This document shows positions 24,476 through 31,834 of a DNA stretch of 33,130 nucleotides, piece after piece. Each line of letters starts with the position of its first letter. Within the stretch, counting starts at the first letter, position 1. Below the pieces are notes generated by a model that saw nothing but the letters and a program-made list of their open reading frames with translations, did not search any database and was not told where the DNA came from. The stretch is from Actinomycetota bacterium (GTDB taxonomy: Bacteria; Actinomycetota; Thermoleophilia; Gaiellales; F1-60-MAGs149): positions 1 to 33,130 of the forward strand of contig SYIF01000107.1 in assembly GCA_005798855.1 (NCBI GenBank), read 5' to 3'. Made by a program: the position numbers and the translations under genes.

Positions 24476-25499
24476 TTCCAAGTTGTTCGAGGTTACCTCC
24501 GAAGCGACCACTCCACTGGCGTCATTCGAGCATTCGCACAGCAAGCGTCTGATGATCTTCTCGGGCCGCTCGAATCAAGACCTCGCGCAGCGCATCTCCG
24601 ACCGTCTTGGTGTTGGTCTCGGCCAGACAACGATTAAGACGTTTACCAACGGTGAGATCTATGCGCGGTTTGAAGAGTCCGTCCGTGGCGCCGACGTCTT
24701 CCTTGTTCAGAGCTGCGTCAACCCCGTTAATCGCAACTTGATGGAATTGATGATCATGGCCGACGCAGCCATCCTCGGCTCGGCCAAGCGTGTCACGGCG
24801 GTCATCCCGTGGTACCCCTATGCGCGCCAAGACAAGAAGTCTGCGCCGCGCGAGCCCATCACCGCCCGCCTCGTCGCCACGCTCCTGCGCGCCTCCGGCA
24901 TTGATCGCGTCCTGACCATGGACCTTCACGCGGGCCAGGTGCAGGGCTTCTTCGACGGCCCCGTCGACCACATGACGGCGCTGCCGATGTTTGCGCGCCA
25001 TTTCCGCGACATGGGCCTCTGCGGCGAGGGCACCGTGGTCGTCTCGGCCGATGCTGGTCGCGCAAAGCTGGCAACGCGCTTCGCTGAGATGCTCGACGCC
25101 GACGTCGCGATCATCGCCAAGCTGCGACCCGAGCACGGCAAGGCGCGCGTCGCCGCCATCATCGGCGACGTGGCAGGCAAGAAGGCGATCATCTCCGACG
25201 ACATCATCGACACCGCCGGCACGCTCTGCGCAGGCGCCGAAGCCGTCCACCAGGCCGGCGCGACGCAGGTTGTGGCCTGCGCGACCCACGCGATCTTGTC
25301 GGAACCTGCGCTCCAGCGCATCAAGGACTCGGTCCTGCACGAAGTGGTTGTCTGCGACACCGTGCCGATCGATCCGCGCGCCGTCGACAGTCGTATCCGC
25401 GTGCTCCCGGTCGACGCGATCTTGGCGCAGACGATCGAAGAGGTTTTCCGTGAGGGCTCCGTCTCGAACCTCTTCAACGGTGAGAATCAACTCTTCTAG
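24468..25499 (+). CDS. prs: Ribose-phosphate pyrophosphokinase
   Basis: A 343-residue PRPP synthetase that transfers pyrophosphate from ATP to ribose 5-phosphate. Visible signatures are the LMIFSGRSNQDLAQRISDRLG start of the catalytic fold, FTNGEIYARFEESVRGADVFLVQS, the ATP/ribose signature RVLTMDLHAGQVQGFFDGPVDH near residue 150, and the PRPP loop ISDDIIDTAGTLCAGAEAV near residue 245. The first ~27 residues are a polar extension. The frame is open from 24369, but ATG 24468 is chosen because AGAGGAAG lies just upstream and the rest is a shadow of glmU. The start overlaps the glmU stop by 8 bases. Confidence 0.96.
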   Translation: MPDSKLFEVTSEATTPLASFEHSHSKRLMIFSGRSNQDLAQRISDRLGVGLGQTTIKTFTNGEIYARFEESVRGADVFLVQSCVNPVNRNLMELMIMADAAILGSAKRVTAVIPWYPYARQDKKSAPREPITARLVATLLRASGIDRVLTMDLHAGQVQGFFDGPVDHMTALPMFARHFRDMGLCGEGTVVVSADAGRAKLATRFAEMLDADVAIIAKLRPEHGKARVAAIIGDVAGKKAIISDDIIDTAGTLCAGAEAVHQAGATQVVACATHAILSEPALQRIKDSVLHEVVVCDTVPIDPRAVDSRIRVLPVDAILAQTIEEVFREGSVSNLFNGENQLF

Positions 25500-25550
25500 T
25501 TGCCCCCACGTGGGCGCCCTCACATCGGCGTAACTGAGGGGTGATGTCGA

Positions 25551-27182
25551 ATGTGGCTCCTTGGTATCTTGAGCCGCATGATCGAACACACTGATCTCGA
25601 CGAAGCGCCCGGCATCAACCGACAGAGTTTCCTCGCCCGCACCGCAGCAGCCGCTGGCGCGCTTGGCCTCGGTGGCCTCGTCGGCCTCCCTGGCGTTGCT
25701 GGCGCGGCCACGACCGCTCCGACCAACCTCAAAGGCATGAACGTCGTCATGTTCATCACCGACCAAGAACGGGCGATCCAGCATTTCCCGATCGGCTGGG
25801 CCCAGGCGAACATGCCGGGCATGACGCAACTCCAGCGCCATGGACTGACGTTTACGAACGCCTTTACCAACGCCTGCATGTGCTCGCCGGCTCGCTCGAC
25901 GCTGATGTCCGGCTACTTCCCTGCACAGCACGGCGTCAAGTACACGCTCGAGTCGAACATGCCCTATCCGCAGTACCCCGATCAGGTGCCGCTCTCGACG
26001 AGCCTCGCGAACATCGCGACGGTCATGTCGGCCGCGGGGTACAACGTGGTCTACAAGGGCAAGTGGCACTGCAGCAAGCCAGCCGGCGCCGAATGGACGT
26101 CGGCCGACCTCAACGCCTACTCCTTCAACCGTTGGAACCCGGACGACGCCGGCGCCAACCAGAGCTTCCCCGAGATGGGTGGCGGCACTGCGCAGAACGA
26201 CGCGCGCTTTATGGGCAGCCAGACGTCGGACTACACCGACGGTAACGAAGGCGCTCTGCAGTTCATCAACTCGTATGCCGCGACGCAGCAGCCGTTCTTC
26301 CTGATCGTCTCGCTCGTCAATCCGCACGATGTCCTCGAGTATCCGAAGAGCCTGAAGGACGCCGGCTACGACACCACGTGGATCGAAGGCGATATTGGCC
26401 TGCCCGCCACCGTCAATGAGGACCTCTCGACCAAGCCGCGTGCGCAGCAGATCTTCCTCAAGCTCTCGGCCGGCTTGGGCGTGCTCAACACGGCCAGGAA
26501 GAAGCGCAACTACATCAACTTCTACGGCAACCTGATGAAGTCGTCGGACGCCTACCTCGTCAACATCCTCGGTGCACTGAAGAATCAGAAATTGCTCGGC
26601 AACACGCTCGTGATCAAGACGGCCGATCACGGCGAACTCGGCGTTGCCCATGGTGGCATGCGTCAGAAGAACTTCAACTTCTACGAAGAGGCGATCAACG
26701 TTCCGCTGATCTTCTCGAACCCGAACCTCTACAAGCGCCCGGTGCGCAGCGACGCGCTCGTCTCGCACGTCGACTTTCTGCCGACGATTGCCAACCTCTT
26801 TAGCGCGCCAAGCACCGCGCAGGCTCCGTGGGAAGGCGTCGACTACTCGTCGATTGTGCTCAACCCGAAGAGCAAGCCGGTCCAGGACGAGATCATCTTC
26901 ACGTATGACGATTGGCAGTCTGGCCAAGCCAGCGGGCCCTACATTCCGCCGCCGCAGCACATCGTTTCGTTCCGCGAGAAGCGCTGGAAGTTTGCCGAGT
27001 ACTACGATGCCACGGGCGATGTGCCCAGCGAGTTCGAGATGTACGACCTTAAAACCGATCCACTCGAGACGGTCAATATCGCGCATGCCTCGTACGACCG
27101 GACGCCTGCCCAAGACGTGCAGTTCTTGCGACTGATGAAGAAGTTGCAGACGATCAAATCCACCCGTTTGCAGCCCCTCTAA
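25551..27182 (+). CDS. Exported sulfatase (formylglycine-dependent)
   Basis: A 543-residue sulfatase of the alkaline phosphatase superfamily. The maturation motif C-x-P-A-R is Cys111-Ser-Pro-Ala-Arg115 (NACMCSPARSTLMSG); Cys111 would be oxidised to formylglycine. Other family parts are MFITDQERAI at the start, the VVYKGKWHCSKP segment, VIKTADHGELGVAHGG with the C-terminal metal residues, and YDLKTDPLETVNIA near the end. The N-terminus is an export signal (RQSFLARTAAAAGALGLGG); it looks like a Tat signal but has RQ where twin arginine is expected. ATG 25551 is preferred because GAGGGG lies 9 bases upstream; ATG 25578 is the alternative. No formylglycine-generating enzyme is in the window. A small secreted protein follows after 11 bases. 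Confidence 0.92.
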   Translation: MWLLGILSRMIEHTDLDEAPGINRQSFLARTAAAAGALGLGGLVGLPGVAGAATTAPTNLKGMNVVMFITDQERAIQHFPIGWAQANMPGMTQLQRHGLTFTNAFTNACMCSPARSTLMSGYFPAQHGVKYTLESNMPYPQYPDQVPLSTSLANIATVMSAAGYNVVYKGKWHCSKPAGAEWTSADLNAYSFNRWNPDDAGANQSFPEMGGGTAQNDARFMGSQTSDYTDGNEGALQFINSYAATQQPFFLIVSLVNPHDVLEYPKSLKDAGYDTTWIEGDIGLPATVNEDLSTKPRAQQIFLKLSAGLGVLNTARKKRNYINFYGNLMKSSDAYLVNILGALKNQKLLGNTLVIKTADHGELGVAHGGMRQKNFNFYEEAINVPLIFSNPNLYKRPVRSDALVSHVDFLPTIANLFSAPSTAQAPWEGVDYSSIVLNPKSKPVQDEIIFTYDDWQSGQASGPYIPPPQHIVSFREKRWKFAEYYDATGDVPSEFEMYDLKTDPLETVNIAHASYDRTPAQDVQFLRLMKKLQTIKSTRLQPL

Positions 27183-27193
27183 GAGATCTGACA

Positions 27194-27808
27194 ATGCCTT
27201 CCAGAATTCCACTGCGCTCCGTCATCGTCCTCTCGAGTGTTGGGCTGCTCCTCGCTGCACCAACGTTCGCCGGCGCCACGGGTGGCCTCATGCAGCTGAC
27301 CAAACCGACTGCCACTGCCCCCACCAAGGGTGCTGGCGTCATCATCCTCGGTAAAACGCATCTCGCCAGTGTTACCAGCCCAACGGTGCTGAACGACGAG
27401 GGCACCGTTCAGGGGAGCCCGATCGGTTCGGGCACGATCACGTTGACCTACACCTTGCATCCCAAGGCCGGCGTTGCCGAGACGACATTCACGATCACAA
27501 ATAGTCTCGGCACCGTCAGTGGCTTGGCAGCATCGACGTACGCTCAGACGCGCCTGCACCTGACCTTCTCGGGTGCCGGCATGCTGACCGCAGGCACGGG
27601 GGCCTACGCCAGCATTACCAGTGGCCTGCTCCAGTTTAATGCGGTCCATTCGATCACCGGCAAGAAAGAGGTGATCGCCTTGATCGGCTCTACTGTCAAC
27701 CCCGCAAAGACGCCGTCGAAGCCCGCTAGCAGCTCCAGTAAGCCAAAATTGACGCAGAAATTGTTCGGCGCGTATCTCAAGGCGCTGTGGGGAGCACAGC
27801 CAATCTGA
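27194..27808 (+). CDS. Small secreted protein of unknown function
   Basis: A 204-residue protein that I do not recognise. It has a clear Sec signal peptide (SVIVLSSVGLLLAAPTFAGA, cut near residue 27), then a beta-rich body of about 140 residues with many Thr/Ser/Gly. The GTGAYASITSGLLQFNA segment is reminiscent of the G-x-G-x-Y/A-x-x-I/A-G-x-G turn in dirigent-like or allene-oxide-cyclase-like small barrels, a weak resemblance. The C-terminus is a Lys/Ser/Pro linker (PAKTPSKPASSSSKPK) and a short amphipathic tail. It begins 11 bases after the sulfatase stop, so the two are probably cotranscribed and act together outside the cell. Confidence 0.8.
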   Translation: MPSRIPLRSVIVLSSVGLLLAAPTFAGATGGLMQLTKPTATAPTKGAGVIILGKTHLASVTSPTVLNDEGTVQGSPIGSGTITLTYTLHPKAGVAETTFTITNSLGTVSGLAASTYAQTRLHLTFSGAGMLTAGTGAYASITSGLLQFNAVHSITGKKEVIALIGSTVNPAKTPSKPASSSSKPKLTQKLFGAYLKALWGAQPI

Positions 27809-27873
27809 AGACTCAAATCGCCGCCCACAAGGCACACGCACAGGCGGACACGCTCGCCAGAATTGCCGGCTCG

Positions 27874-27910
27874 GGCACTACTGGAGTGCCTCCGGCACTC
27901 CAGTAGTGCC
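27874..27910 (+). terminator. Perfect 17-bp hairpin after the sulfatase/secreted-protein pair
   Basis: GGCACTACTGGAGTGCC and its exact complement GGCACTCCAGTAGTGCC are separated by only TCC, followed by GCTCTTTA. Each arm is also partly self-complementary (GGCACT...AGTGCC), so a cruciform with smaller hairpins is possible. It lies 65 bases after the stop at 27808 and ahead of the L25 gene, in a 238-base gap with no gene. It fits a terminator with a weak T-tract, or a structured mobile repeat. Confidence 0.6.
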
Positions 27911-27983
27911 GCTCTTTACCAACCCCGAAGTCACCGCTGGCGGCAGCACTATCATCTACTCGGATACATTCAGATAACTCCCG

Positions 27984-28006
27984 GGGTGGCGCACCGTGCG
28001 CCACCC
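27984..28006 (+). promoter_or_regulatory. Hairpin upstream of the L25 gene
   Basis: GGGTGGCGCAC-C-GTGCGCCACCC is an 11-bp inverted repeat around one central base, giving a 9- or 10-bp stem with a small loop in RNA. It ends 40 bases before the L25 ATG. It could be part of the mRNA leader (attenuator or ribosomal-protein autoregulation site), a terminator for upstream transcription, or an operator. No promoter could be fixed relative to it. Confidence 0.4.
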
Positions 28007-28046
28007 TCGCGTACACTGCGCGGCGCACCTCACTGGAGCGAAAGAC

Positions 28047-28736
28047 ATGTCGGACACCACACTCACCATCACCAAGCGCAAGGCGGCATCGACGCGCGAG
28101 AACCAGCGCCTGCGCAAGCAGGACGTGATTCCTGGTGTGTTGTACGGTCAGGGCCGCGAGCCGCTGCCATTCCAGATCGAGCGCGTCAAGCTGCGCTCCG
28201 CGATGATGGGCGAGGCCGGTCGCAATGCAATCCTCTCGCTCGTGATCGATGGCGAGGACAAGCCTGTCAACGCGATTCTGAAGGCGATGGAGATCGATCG
28301 CGTCCGCGATCGCGTCACGCACATCGACCTGATTGCCATCTCGATGACCGAAAAGATCACCGCCCGCGTGCCAGTGCATCTGGTCGGCGAGGCCGAGGGC
28401 ATCAAGCTCGACGGCGGCATGATCGAGCATTCGCTGCACGAGATCCTCGTGATTGCTCTGCCGGGCGCGATGCCGACCGAGATCGTTGTCGACATAACCG
28501 AACTGCGTATCGCACACTCGATTCATGTCCGCGACCTGACAGCCGGAACGGGCTACGAGTTCGCTGGCGATCCCGACGCTGTCGTCTGCTCTTGTGTCGT
28601 CACCCGTGCCGCCCTGTCCGAGGCGACCACCGAGGGCGAAGAGGGTGCGGAGGGCGAGGTTGCGCTCGTCGGCGAGTCCGACGGTGCCGAAGAGGCGTCT
28701 GGCGACGACTCTTCGGGCGACGACTCCGGCGAGTAG
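28047..28736 (+). CDS. rplY: 50S ribosomal protein L25/general stress protein Ctc (TL5 type)
   Basis: A 229-residue two-domain L25 that binds 5S rRNA in the large subunit. The N-terminal L25 domain begins TLTITKRKAASTRENQRLRKQDVIPGVLYGQG, and its helix-strand end is KAMEIDRVRDRVTHIDLIAI. The C-terminal TL5/CTC beta domain runs from about residue 95 to 185 (RVPVHLVGEAEGIKLDGGMIEH ... EIVVDITELRIAHSIHVRDL). A strongly acidic tail of about 40 residues follows. The frame is open upstream, but ATG 28047 has GGAG 8 bases before it and matches the family start. pth follows after 5 bases, the conserved ctc-pth order. Confidence 0.95.
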   Translation: MSDTTLTITKRKAASTRENQRLRKQDVIPGVLYGQGREPLPFQIERVKLRSAMMGEAGRNAILSLVIDGEDKPVNAILKAMEIDRVRDRVTHIDLIAISMTEKITARVPVHLVGEAEGIKLDGGMIEHSLHEILVIALPGAMPTEIVVDITELRIAHSIHVRDLTAGTGYEFAGDPDAVVCSCVVTRAALSEATTEGEEGAEGEVALVGESDGAEEASGDDSSGDDSGE

Positions 28737-28741
28737 CGCTA

Positions 28742-29308
28742 GTGGGCTACGTCGACGCCCTGATCGTTGGGCTCGGCAACCCTGGTTCGAAGTACGCCCG
28801 TACGCGCCACAACATCGGCTGGATGGCCGTCGATGCGCTGCTCGCAGAACACGGTGCCAAGACCAAGGGCAAGTACAACGGTCGCTACGCCGAGGTTCGT
28901 CTCGGCGAGGTGGCCGTCGGCATACTCGCCCCCGAGACGTTTATGAACGACTCGGGCCGCTCCGTCGGCGCCTGCGTCCATGACCTCGAATTGCCGCTCG
29001 ACGAAATCATCGTGATCTACGACGACATCGAGCTCGAGCAAGGCATCGTCCGCGCTCGTGACGGTGGCGGCCTCAAGGGACACAACGGTTTGCGGTCGCT
29101 GGCCGACGCGCTCGGCTCGCCCGCTTTCTTCCGCGTTCGCTGTGGTGTTGGTCGTCCTGGCAAGGTTGATCAACGCGACGTTGCCGCCTACGTGCTGTCG
29201 CCCTTCGAGGCCGATGAGGACCCTGGAGCGCTCGCCGCCGAGGCCGCTCGCTGTGCCACCACGATCATCGTCGCGGGCATGGCGCCAGCGCTCGAGCGCT
29301 GGCCCTAA
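28742..29308 (+). CDS. pth: Peptidyl-tRNA hydrolase
   Basis: A 188-residue enzyme that recycles peptidyl-tRNA released from stalled ribosomes. The active-site set is complete: Asn13 in GLGNPG (residues 10-15), His23 in RTRHNIGW, the Asp of VIYDDIELE, and the Asn of GGGLKGHNGLRS. Start is GTG at 28742, 5 bases after the L25 stop; the frame is open much further upstream, but only as a shadow of L25, and family similarity begins at ALIVGLGNPG. There is no strong ribosome site, so translation is probably coupled to L25. The length is normal. Confidence 0.95.
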   Translation: MGYVDALIVGLGNPGSKYARTRHNIGWMAVDALLAEHGAKTKGKYNGRYAEVRLGEVAVGILAPETFMNDSGRSVGACVHDLELPLDEIIVIYDDIELEQGIVRARDGGGLKGHNGLRSLADALGSPAFFRVRCGVGRPGKVDQRDVAAYVLSPFEADEDPGALAAEAARCATTIIVAGMAPALERWP

Positions 29309-29383
29309 CGCGCAGGCTCGCACTCGCCGCCCCGCACCAGTAGGATGTAGCGAATTCGGTTCGCACAATGAGGGAGGGCCACC

Positions 29384-31654
29384 ATGGCCGTTGTCGAGAG
29401 CAGGACGTTTAAGCGCCAAGATGGCAAGGACAAGGTGACCGGTCTTGGTCGCTACACGGCAGACATGCAGCTCGCTGGCGTGACGCACTGCAAGTTCCTC
29501 TACGCCGGCATCGCGAATGGTCGCATCACCCGTCTCGACACCAGCAAGGCCGAGGCTCTCGCCGGCGTGTTCGCCGTCGTCACCCATGCCGACGTCCCGG
29601 ATCTCCAGCACGGTCCGTACATCCAGGACCGTCGCCTGTTCGCCCGCGAGTGGGTGCGCTTCGAGGGCGAGATCATCGCCGCCGTCGCCGCCACCACCCC
29701 CACCGTCGCGCAGGCCGCACTTGACCTGATTGAGATCGACATCGAGCCGCTGCCGGTGATGAACGACATCGAAGAGTCGGCAGCCCCGGGCGCCGCGCTT
29801 GTGCATCCCGATTGGGAGTCGTACGGCGACTCGTTTGACATCGTGCGAGACCGCAACGACGCGGGCCGCTCCACGCTCGTCTTCGGCGACATCGACAAGG
29901 GCATGGCCGAGGCCGACACCGTCATCAGTGGTCGCTACATGGCTGACATGCAGCACGCCGCTCCGATCGAGCCGCGCGCGATTATTGCCGAGTGGCATGG
30001 CGATCAGGTCACGATCTGGTCGTCGACGCAGGTGCCGTTTAACGCCCGCGCAGGTGTCGCCCACACGCTCGAGATGCCCGAGAACGCCGTGCGCGTGATC
30101 GTCCCCCACCTTGGCGGTGGCTTTGGTGGCAAGTGCGAGTTCCACTTCGAGGCACACGTCGCCGCTGTCGCCCGCAAGGCGAAGCGCCCGACCAAGCTCG
30201 TCTTCTCGCGCCGCGAGGAGTTCATCGCACCCGACCATCGCCGCGAAGGCATGGTCATCACCCTCGAGACAGGCGTCAAGCGCGACGGCACGATCACCGG
30301 CCGCCGAGGCACGATCCTAATCGACAATGGTGCCTACACTGCCGACGGTGGCTTCTTTCCGCAGCTCGCTGCCATGCACGCAGCCGGGCCGTACCGCATC
30401 CCAAGCTGCGATATCGAAGCCCGCATCGTCTACACGAACCATCAGCCTTCCGGCTCGGTGCGTGCTCCTACGGCGCCGCAGGTCAACTGGGCGCTTGAGC
30501 AGCACATGGATGTGATTGCCAAGGCAATCGGCATGGACCCGCTCGAGCTGCGCCGCAAGAATGTGGTGCAGGACGGTGACGCAACGGTCTCCGGCCAAAT
30601 CCTCGATCCTCATGGCGCCCCACAGTGCCTCGAAGCTGCCGCCGAGATGCTCGGCTACGGCAAGAACCTGCCAGAGGATGAGGCGATTGGCATGGCGATC
30701 GGTTGGTGGCCATCCTTCGGTTCCTCGTCGGGTGCGTACATCAAGTTCAACGGCGACGGCTCCGCCACGATCGTGACCGGCGCAATGGAGTGTGGATCTG
30801 GTGCCGTGATGGCGCTTCCCCGCCTCGCTGCCGACGTGCTCGGCATGCAGCCCGAGAACTTCTCGATCGTCTATCAGGACACCGAGGCTGGCCCGTACGA
30901 CATGGGTGCCTCCGGTTCGCAGACGACCTTCAACAACGGTCGCGCCGTCGTTGCCGCTGCCAACGTAATCAAGACCCGCCTCTTCGAGATGGCGTCCGAG
31001 CGGCTCGAAGCAGCCGTGGGCGACCTCGAAGTTGCCGACGGCCTCGTTCGTGTCAAGGGCTCGCCCGACAAGAACGTCAGCATCGTCGACTTGGCCGGTG
31101 AGGCCACGGGGGGCGATCAGTTGCTCGCGACCGGCTCGGGCGATGTTCCAGCCGCTCCCGAGGTCGAAGGCTCGGCCTGTGTCGGTCGGATGGGCATGGA
31201 GTCGTGGGTTGCCCCCACCTTTTTCTGCCACGCCGCTCACGTCAAGGTCGATCGCGAAACCGGTGTCGTGCGCGTACTGGGTGTTGCCGCAGCGCACGAC
31301 TCGGGCACGATCATCAACCCGCTTGGTGCTGAGGGCCAGATCGAGGGTGGTGTCGTGATGGGCATCGGCCAGGCGCTCCTCGAGGGCTCGAAGATCTCCG
31401 ACGACGGCCGCATCCTCAATGCCGGGCTGTTGGAGTACAAGCTGCAGACGGCTGCGGATGTCCCGCCAATCCAGATCGCCTTCGTCGGCCCAGCGGCTAC
31501 CGATGGTGGTCCGAGTGGCGTCAAGGGCATTGCAGAGCCGCCGAGCGTCCCAACACTCGCCGCGATTGGCAACGCTATCGCCAAGGTGATCGGCACGCAC
31601 GTGCACGAACTTCCCATGACGCCGAACCGCGTCTGGGACACGATCAACCGGTAG
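29384..31654 (+). CDS. Molybdenum hydroxylase large subunit (xanthine dehydrogenase/aldehyde oxidase family)
   Basis: A 756-residue molybdopterin-binding subunit, full length. It starts with the small a/b hammerhead domain (KVTGLGRYTADMQLAGVTHCKFLYAG). The cofactor motif HLGGGFGGKCEFHFE lies near residue 245, SGSVRAPTAPQVNWALEQ near 355, and the C-terminal SGVKGIAEPPSVPTLAAIGNA holds the catalytic Glu718 that activates the metal-bound hydroxide. The usual dioxo-Mo loop reads AMECGSGAVMAL instead of the more common GQG form, so the substrate may be unlike CO or xanthine. GGGAGG precedes the ATG. The FeS and FAD subunits that normally accompany it are absent upstream (pth) and downstream (convergent gene). 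Confidence 0.92.
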   Translation: MAVVESRTFKRQDGKDKVTGLGRYTADMQLAGVTHCKFLYAGIANGRITRLDTSKAEALAGVFAVVTHADVPDLQHGPYIQDRRLFAREWVRFEGEIIAAVAATTPTVAQAALDLIEIDIEPLPVMNDIEESAAPGAALVHPDWESYGDSFDIVRDRNDAGRSTLVFGDIDKGMAEADTVISGRYMADMQHAAPIEPRAIIAEWHGDQVTIWSSTQVPFNARAGVAHTLEMPENAVRVIVPHLGGGFGGKCEFHFEAHVAAVARKAKRPTKLVFSRREEFIAPDHRREGMVITLETGVKRDGTITGRRGTILIDNGAYTADGGFFPQLAAMHAAGPYRIPSCDIEARIVYTNHQPSGSVRAPTAPQVNWALEQHMDVIAKAIGMDPLELRRKNVVQDGDATVSGQILDPHGAPQCLEAAAEMLGYGKNLPEDEAIGMAIGWWPSFGSSSGAYIKFNGDGSATIVTGAMECGSGAVMALPRLAADVLGMQPENFSIVYQDTEAGPYDMGASGSQTTFNNGRAVVAAANVIKTRLFEMASERLEAAVGDLEVADGLVRVKGSPDKNVSIVDLAGEATGGDQLLATGSGDVPAAPEVEGSACVGRMGMESWVAPTFFCHAAHVKVDRETGVVRVLGVAAAHDSGTIINPLGAEGQIEGGVVMGIGQALLEGSKISDDGRILNAGLLEYKLQTAADVPPIQIAFVGPAATDGGPSGVKGIAEPPSVPTLAAIGNAIAKVIGTHVHELPMTPNRVWDTINR

Positions 31655-31726
31655 CCAACCAAGGGCGCGAGATCACCTCGAACTGCACCACGCCGCAATC
31701 AACTCAGGCGCCGCGATCCAAATCGA

Positions 31727-31759
31727 ATGTCACAACGGGGTCAGACCTTTTTGTGACAT
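31727..31759. repeat. 33-bp palindrome with GGGGTCAGACC core (copy 4)
   Basis: Arms ATGTCACAA (31727-31735) and TTGTGACAT (31751-31759) surround a core centred on A31743 (GGGGTC-A-GACC, with two G-T wobbles on the right). It lies 72 bases after the molybdenum subunit stop. Its right arm is the inverted counterpart of copy 5. Confidence 0.85.
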
Positions 31760-31800
31760 CCCTCTAGAAGAAACGTTTGAGGCATTGCGGGATATGTCGA

Positions 31801-31833
31801 ATGTCACAAAAGGGTCTGACCCCTTTGAGACAT
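31801..31833. repeat. 33-bp palindrome with GGGTCTGACCC core (copy 5)
   Basis: ATGTCACAAAAGGGTC-T-GACCCCTTTGAGACAT is centred on T31817 with two non-pairing positions. It ends one base before the stop codon of the membrane-protein gene. It shares TCGAATGTCACAA with the left side of copy 4, and its reverse complement also matches copy 4 (GGGTCAGACC, then TTTTGTGACAT). The two convergent genes here are thus separated by a double palindrome, probably acting as a two-way terminator. Confidence 0.85.
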
Positions 31834-31834
31834 C

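Noticed and set aside
25505-25514. CCCACGTGGG after prs as a terminator
   Set aside because: The stem is only 3 bp with an ACGT loop and there is no T-tract; it is too weak to call.
24522-27212. An 896-codon open frame on the minus strand opposite prs and the sulfatase
   Set aside because: The plus strand of this stretch encodes two unmistakable proteins. The antisense translation is low-complexity Arg/Asp/Val-rich with no recognisable domain, as expected for the complement of GC-rich codons.
31773-31785. ACGTTTGAGGCAT is identical to the sequence just upstream of the antitoxin start (18649-18661), suggesting a vapB remnant
   Set aside because: By a rough count several 13-base matches are expected by chance in a 33-kb window, and no antitoxin-like sequence follows the second copy.
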